Shown here: piece by piece, positions 32,721 through 36,935 of the stretch | Position numbering within the stretch: position 1 is the first letter of the stretch | How the letters are laid out: every line of letters starts with the position of its first letter | From: Clavulina sp. PMI_390 | Lineage: Eukaryota; Basidiomycota; Agaricomycetes; Cantharellales; Hydnaceae | NCBI GenBank assembly: GCA_015039315.1 | Contig: WIDE01000183.1 | Span: forward strand, 1 to 36,935 | DNA: 36,935 nt | Direction of reading: 5' to 3' | Notes under the pieces: generated by a model | What the model was told of the DNA's origin: nothing | Database searches by the model: none | What the model saw: the letters and a program-made list of their open reading frames with translations, nothing else | Program-made: the position numbers and the translations under genes

Positions 32721-33253
32721 TAAGTCGGGTATTGTACCTTATCAACAACTTAATAGAGGGCAAGCTTTCATTTGAGATAGATTACGACCAAATATTTTTC
32801 AGGAACAAGCCTATTATCTTGAGCTGATAATCGGCGCTTTCTGAAGGCAATTCCCCACGGAGATAGGTTCTCGGATTGAAACACTCAGGTTTACCGATCG
32901 CGGCCTTGAAGAAAGCCCAACGTAGAATACATGGTAGTCTTGCTGGCAAAAGCGAGCAAGTATGAGGATGTTCACAAGCACCGCTTGAGCGTATGTGGTT
33001 GGAATAGCAGTAGATTTGCTTGACGTACAAAGAAAAAACGGAAAGGTAATGAGGGGTCTCACATGAAGAAGCGTTCAGAAGTTTCTCGGACATCTCCAAT
33101 CAGAGAATCAGCTCTGCAACCTCAACCTCGGGCACACCAGACTAACCAACAGAGTCGTATCTAACGGGAAAAAAAAAAGGGTCCAAAAGCCCGCCAACCA
33201 AAAAAGCAACCAAAAAATGGTTGGAGGATTTTCGTGACATTTTACGTGTCTGG
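32721..33253. other. Intergenic, no gene seen
   Basis: Lies between the DUF1365 relic and the stop of the second membrane-protein gene. It is about 1 kb shorter than the matching interval of the first unit. Minus-strand ORFs at 32782-33099 overlap in two frames and carry no recognisable motif. A poly(A)/CCAA-rich stretch lies near 33170-33230. Confidence 0.4.
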
Positions 33254-34995
33254 TTAGTACTCATTGCATTGATGGACAAAAAGCATCTGGACATACGCAT
33301 GGTATTCTTGGGCAACCGCCCCATCCTTCATCACAGTCGGCATTGGGATGGCCTTATCCTGAAAGCGGACATAGCCTGACCGACGACCGTGGTTAGGCGC
33401 AGTCAGCTCATACACAGTCAGGGGATGGATCTTCCCACCTCCAGATCTCGAGTTCATACCCTTGGCATCGGCCGCCAAAGCCAGCTTGTTATTCCGGCGA
33501 ATGAGCTGGAGCACAAGCAGGACGAGCAAACCTAAACCCAGCACCCCCCCTAATATACCGCCTACAATGGCACCGATATTCGAGATCTCGCTTCCACTAG
33601 AGGTTGTGGTGGAGGTAGTTGTGACAGTGATTGACGTCGTTGATGACATTGTGATTGTATCAGGTGTTGAAATGGTGCTGCTCCTGGAAGTCGTAGGGCT
33701 CGGCATCATTTGCCTGCTCTCTGACAGGCCTGTGTATATGATAGAAGTCCCATATGGACGTATCACGAATGGATGGTGTTCAGGGATGGGGAGAGCCGAC
33801 GTTGGCGAACGGTATTTAATGCAAAGATAGAGCATCAGTGCCAGTTTGGGTCATACGAAAAATAGTTTAGCATAGCGCTTATTGCTTAGGCATTTTACTC
33901 GCCTATTAATTGGCGAGCCGCGGCGGGATTGAAATAATCCTCGTAACGACTAGGGTTCAGGAACGCGTAGGCGGGCACTCTCGTCCCCAGGGGAATGATG
34001 GGGTTGTATTGTCCCTCTGGAGAAACCATATTGGTCGGACAGAATCGAGAGAACGATGTCCACGATATATATCTACGGTTCTGGCAGGCACCGCAGGCTG
34101 AATCGAGCATGTAGACGGGTGTTGAACAAACACCTGTAAAAGTTGAGGTAATTGTGGCAATATGCAACACCCTGGTTGGATAGATTGCTCACAAGGGTTT
34201 TGCGTGGACGTATCATTGGTTGGGCCGCTATAATGATACCCATCTGGAAGCGGATCCATGGTGAATGCTGCAAGATTTGCGAGGCTAAATTTTAGTTTTC
34301 ATCAAGGATTTATCGGCCTAAACCCACTTACTTCCATTCGCGCATTGCGCTTGTAAGTATGCAGTAATCTGAATAGTATATGGTCCGTCAGGCGAAAGAA
34401 ATATGAAGTGGGAAAGATCTTCAGGTTGGCACGAAAAAGAGAATACTGTATAATAGACAGGGGAGCGTACGACGCATGGGTTTTGCCTGGGGTGGAGAAC
34501 AAGGTAATAGTAGTGTTCCCAGGATGAGATCAATCACGATCGAGGCGTGTGCAGGTAAGATGGGGCGACATTCGGCTTCAATTTTCGCACAGGGGTGGAA
34601 GCTGTGTACGCTGGATTCCTAATGTGCTTACTGCAATGTGTTAACAGCCTAGCGACTCAACATCCAAGGGAGAATAACAAGGGACGAGAAGGAGAGTACC
34701 GGAAGCGCACAAGAGCCATGAGACCGAAGCCTCATTTTGTGGTGAGCATAATGACACGACGACCTAGCACAATGGATAACACACCCATTCCCATCCCGCA
34801 ATGCATTTCACGCTTGACTGCATCATGAAGCGAGAACAAATCGATTCGTACAATCGGTCGACCCGGAAGTAAGAGCGTCAAGCCGTAACCCAACCGTCGA
34901 TGCAAATGAGGACGCACATAGCCGGTAAACTCTGCGTCAGCAAACGCGGAGAACGAGCTCGTGATGACAATGATGTAAAAAAGATGTTTGCGCAT
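33254..34995 (-). CDS. Cys-rich single-pass membrane protein, copy 2
   Basis: Seven exons: 34995-34918, 34632-34648 (17 nt), 34471-34486 (16 nt), 34368-34332, 34267-34193, 34133-33903 and 33729-33254, giving 309 codons. Exons 1-6 have the same lengths as in copy 1 (78, 17, 16, 37, 75, 231 nt). It has a signal peptide (MRKHLFYIIVITSSFSAFADA), then AVNTLQQNPCV, ITAYLQAQC, PCVCSTPVYML, ACGACQNRRYISW, FCPTN, LGTRVPAY and FNPAAARQL. A Ser/Thr-rich stalk precedes a membrane helix at about 204-228 (GAIVGGILGGVLGLG) and a basic start to the cytoplasmic tail (RRNN). The last intron would begin with GC (ag|gcgagt) where copy 1 has GT (ag|gtgagc). It is either a GC-AG intron or a damaged donor. The tail ends are alignable (copy 1 EYVRLFTAQRCYTY; copy 2 AYVQMLFVHQCNEY). 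Confidence 0.78.
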
Positions 34996-36180
34996 GACAA
35001 TGGCCAGTATTGAGGGTTTTGGAGGCAACAGAGACGCTGGAACGGCAGGATTTTATAGGAGTTGTAAGCCAAGAAGCCGAAACCGAAACAACGGTTACTG
35101 GTAGATCCGAGTATTGATATAGCTTCTTCCGATGATGATCAGACATTTAGGCATATCGAGTTGTCCGACAGACAGTTCGGCGTGAGTCATGACCATTACC
35201 TTTCTGGATCACGCACAAAACCATGAGGCATGTGCACGTTGAAGAAGATATCCCATAGATGTGAACTCACCGCTATTTGAGAAGCAATTGCATGGATCAA
35301 TTCCTTGGCGCAGCTAAGGGTTTCCTAAAGCCAATGCGAAAGGGCTATCAGAGGATCAGAAGACCCATTGCTGGGTTCTGTCGATCTTTAGATCGAGCCG
35401 TCCGCTATGAGTAGTTGTCGTCTACTTAGCTTCCCCTAAAAACTTCTACCTTCACTCTATTGAGCGTGTAGTCCCTTTCTTAAGCCCTTATTAATTCTTT
35501 TTGAACGACTCATGAGCCCACCCTCTCCAAGGACCATATGTCCTCACAGTTTGAAATATCTTCTGGCTTGGGAGTCTCGACCACAACACTAACGGCTTGA
35601 GAATCCTGCCAAGCATGCCAAGTGGCACACTGCTGGTCATGCTGAATAATATCCTCATGCCGGATCTAACTTCTTAGCCTATTGTTCTGGTCCTCTGGAT
35701 TCTATTCTTCGTTTTGGTGACATTTCGTCCTTGGGTATCATACTTCCCCAATTAAGCGGCTTGCTTAGTGCCCTTAGACGCCAGAATTCAGCGATCGGAG
35801 GCTATCACATGTGCACTCTAGTGACATAAACCGCCCTCGAGCCGCTTGGCGCTGTCCCTCAGGCGGCACGAACTCGATGTATTGGCAAAATAACCGCTTG
35901 CTCTGGTGACATGCGCGCATATGGCTTTGCCTCAGTTCATTGCATTTACCCTTCGAATGGTCGACCTCGCTGCGGCACTCTGGACATAAGTACTCCCAAG
36001 GGCATCATGAAACCACATTATGCTCGGTTCTGCTCGGCGAGCGTGACCAAGCATCACCGAGCGGCCGAGCAGCTGAGTAAGGTATCGAGCAGTTGAGCGG
36101 GAGAATGGCTTATTTATAGCAAAGGCACTCCAGATGTATAAGTGAGAACTGATTGATTCCATGAACTAGCTGGCTTGTAA
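34996..36180. other. Intergenic, no gene seen
   Basis: Upstream of membrane-protein copy 2 and before the DUF1365 pseudogene. Only short unsupported open frames. The homology to the DUF1365 gene starts abruptly at about 36181, with no matching sequence before it. Confidence 0.4.
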
Positions 36181-36935
36181 ATGACAACCTTCCCTCGCGT
36201 CGCATACGAGGCGTTCAAGCTTTATTACTTCAAGGGATTGGTCGTGTATTCGCGCCCAGAACCATTGGCTGGTAGTGCGCACGTTGACCGAGAGCTAGGG
36301 ACCAGCCTGGACGGATGGAACGAGGCGGAACGGGACGGTGGTGTTGGTGCAAGAGTGAGGACGACTGGGCCTCAGCCGCCTAAGGTACTGGAAGTTCGTG
36401 GTCACGAGTTGGTGAGAACATAACTCTCGCAGTCGGAGCAAGACTGCTAGGCACGACCACAAAAGTCTACAGCCGTGAATCGCGGCTCAGACGACGAGAA
36501 GCCTGCTGGAGCGCCGATAGGTTCAATCTTTGTGGAATTGGTCTCCACACCGATGGACCAAGCAGCTGAGACGTTCACGATCCCAATTCGATGGCAGCTC
36601 CCCGATCCTTCCACCAGTTCCTCCCCCGCCTCGCCCCCCCCCAAAATGGATCACTACCAACGACCCCCACCTCGACGCAGTTATCAACATTCTTACGGAT
36701 CATGCACTACCCAACGCGAATCTTTACATTCGTTCTACTCTCCCCCACTCCTCAACGTGTCCTACTCGTAGCCGTTCACGGGGCCCATGATACGATCCCC
36801 GGGGATCGTATCATCGGAAGAACTCTTCACTATCTTCGCGAGATTTGGGGACTTCACAGTGCAAGGCGGGTCGCGGGCACTAGTGCCTTATGCCGAAACA
36901 CTACGAAGAGCTTGGGTGGCAGGCGCAAAGGGAGA
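36181..36935 (+). pseudogene. DUF1365 gene fragment, third copy (runs past window end)
   Basis: From 36181 the sequence aligns with 27329 onward of the intact gene: TFPRVAYEAFKLYYFKGLVVYSR against TFPRIAYEAFKLHYFKGLDVYSR, then DGWNEAERDGGVGARVRT. The frame closes at 36421-36423, where a TAC codon of the intact gene has become TAA. Indels follow, and homology resumes as FVELVSTPMDQAAETFTIPI and continues to the window edge (matching about 28090). The DUF1365 motifs of the 5' half are absent, so it cannot be functional. A perfect 28-bp palindrome interrupts it at 36787-36814. Confidence 0.8.
36787..36814. repeat. Perfect 28-bp palindrome
   Basis: Two 14-base arms beginning ATGATACGAT and ending ATCGTATCAT meet without a spacer at CCCCGGGG. 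The intact gene has only one arm-like stretch at the matching place (ggggaccgtatcatgg near 27941-27957), so one arm was added inside the pseudogene. Confidence 0.85.

Noticed and set aside
1..36935. tRNA genes, rRNA and CRISPR arrays
   Set aside because: No convincing tRNA A and B boxes, rRNA stretches or regularly spaced direct repeats were seen on either strand; a tRNAscan-SE run would settle the tRNA question.

Overview
The window looks like nuclear DNA of a basidiomycete fungus, most likely an agaricomycete of the Rhizoctonia/Ceratobasidium type. This is inferred from dense 50-70 nt GT-AG introns, HGD-type protein kinases with the helical N-terminus common in Agaricomycetes, a DUF1365 protein, and Cys-rich single-pass membrane proteins of an agaricomycete style. 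There is no prokaryotic operon, CRISPR array, or recognisable tRNA or rRNA. All gene models below were spliced by eye, using reading phase and comparison between paralogues inside the window.

Region 1 (1-6.4 kb, minus strand) is a decaying tandem array of kinase genes. It holds one copy cut by the window edge (1-1469), one complete six-exon copy (2747-4330), and a relic that keeps only the 5' and 3' ends of the gene (about 5900-6030). The flanks are duplicated with the genes. A small ORF with CxxC motifs sits in the flank (5135-5749) and has broken counterparts near 2.2-2.6 kb and 9.5-9.7 kb. Both kinases have Arg where the catalytic VAIK Lys is expected.

Region 2 (6.4-24.6 kb, minus strand) is the main feature: six head-to-tail paralogues of a family I cannot name. 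Five begin with a 15-nt first exon encoding MDxxV. Then come a ~127-residue module ending near IWLRLDRR and AND, a 49-residue helical module (LADLxRLL...WP), an NCWFF...MGxxIRxxVFARY module, a linker of variable length, and a C-terminal TPR-like solenoid. Exon sizes are almost invariant (15, 381, 147 nt). One member (20116-21880) has no TPR region; it reads in frame into a segment resembling LINE ORF1 (Gag-like) protein. Another (22486-24113) is truncated at its C-terminus.

Region 3 (25.9-36.9 kb) is a second tandem array: a plus-strand DUF1365 gene (25986-28456) paired with a minus-strand Cys-rich membrane protein gene (30129-31792). It is followed by a DUF1365 tail relic (about 32.33-32.72 kb), a second membrane-protein gene (33254-34995), and a longer DUF1365 pseudogene running off the window (36181-36935). 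The two membrane-protein genes share a seven-exon structure with two consecutive micro-exons of 17 and 16 nt.

Overall this is a birth-and-death locus: three families expand in tandem, and each leaves broken copies. A role in variable recognition or signalling is only an inference.
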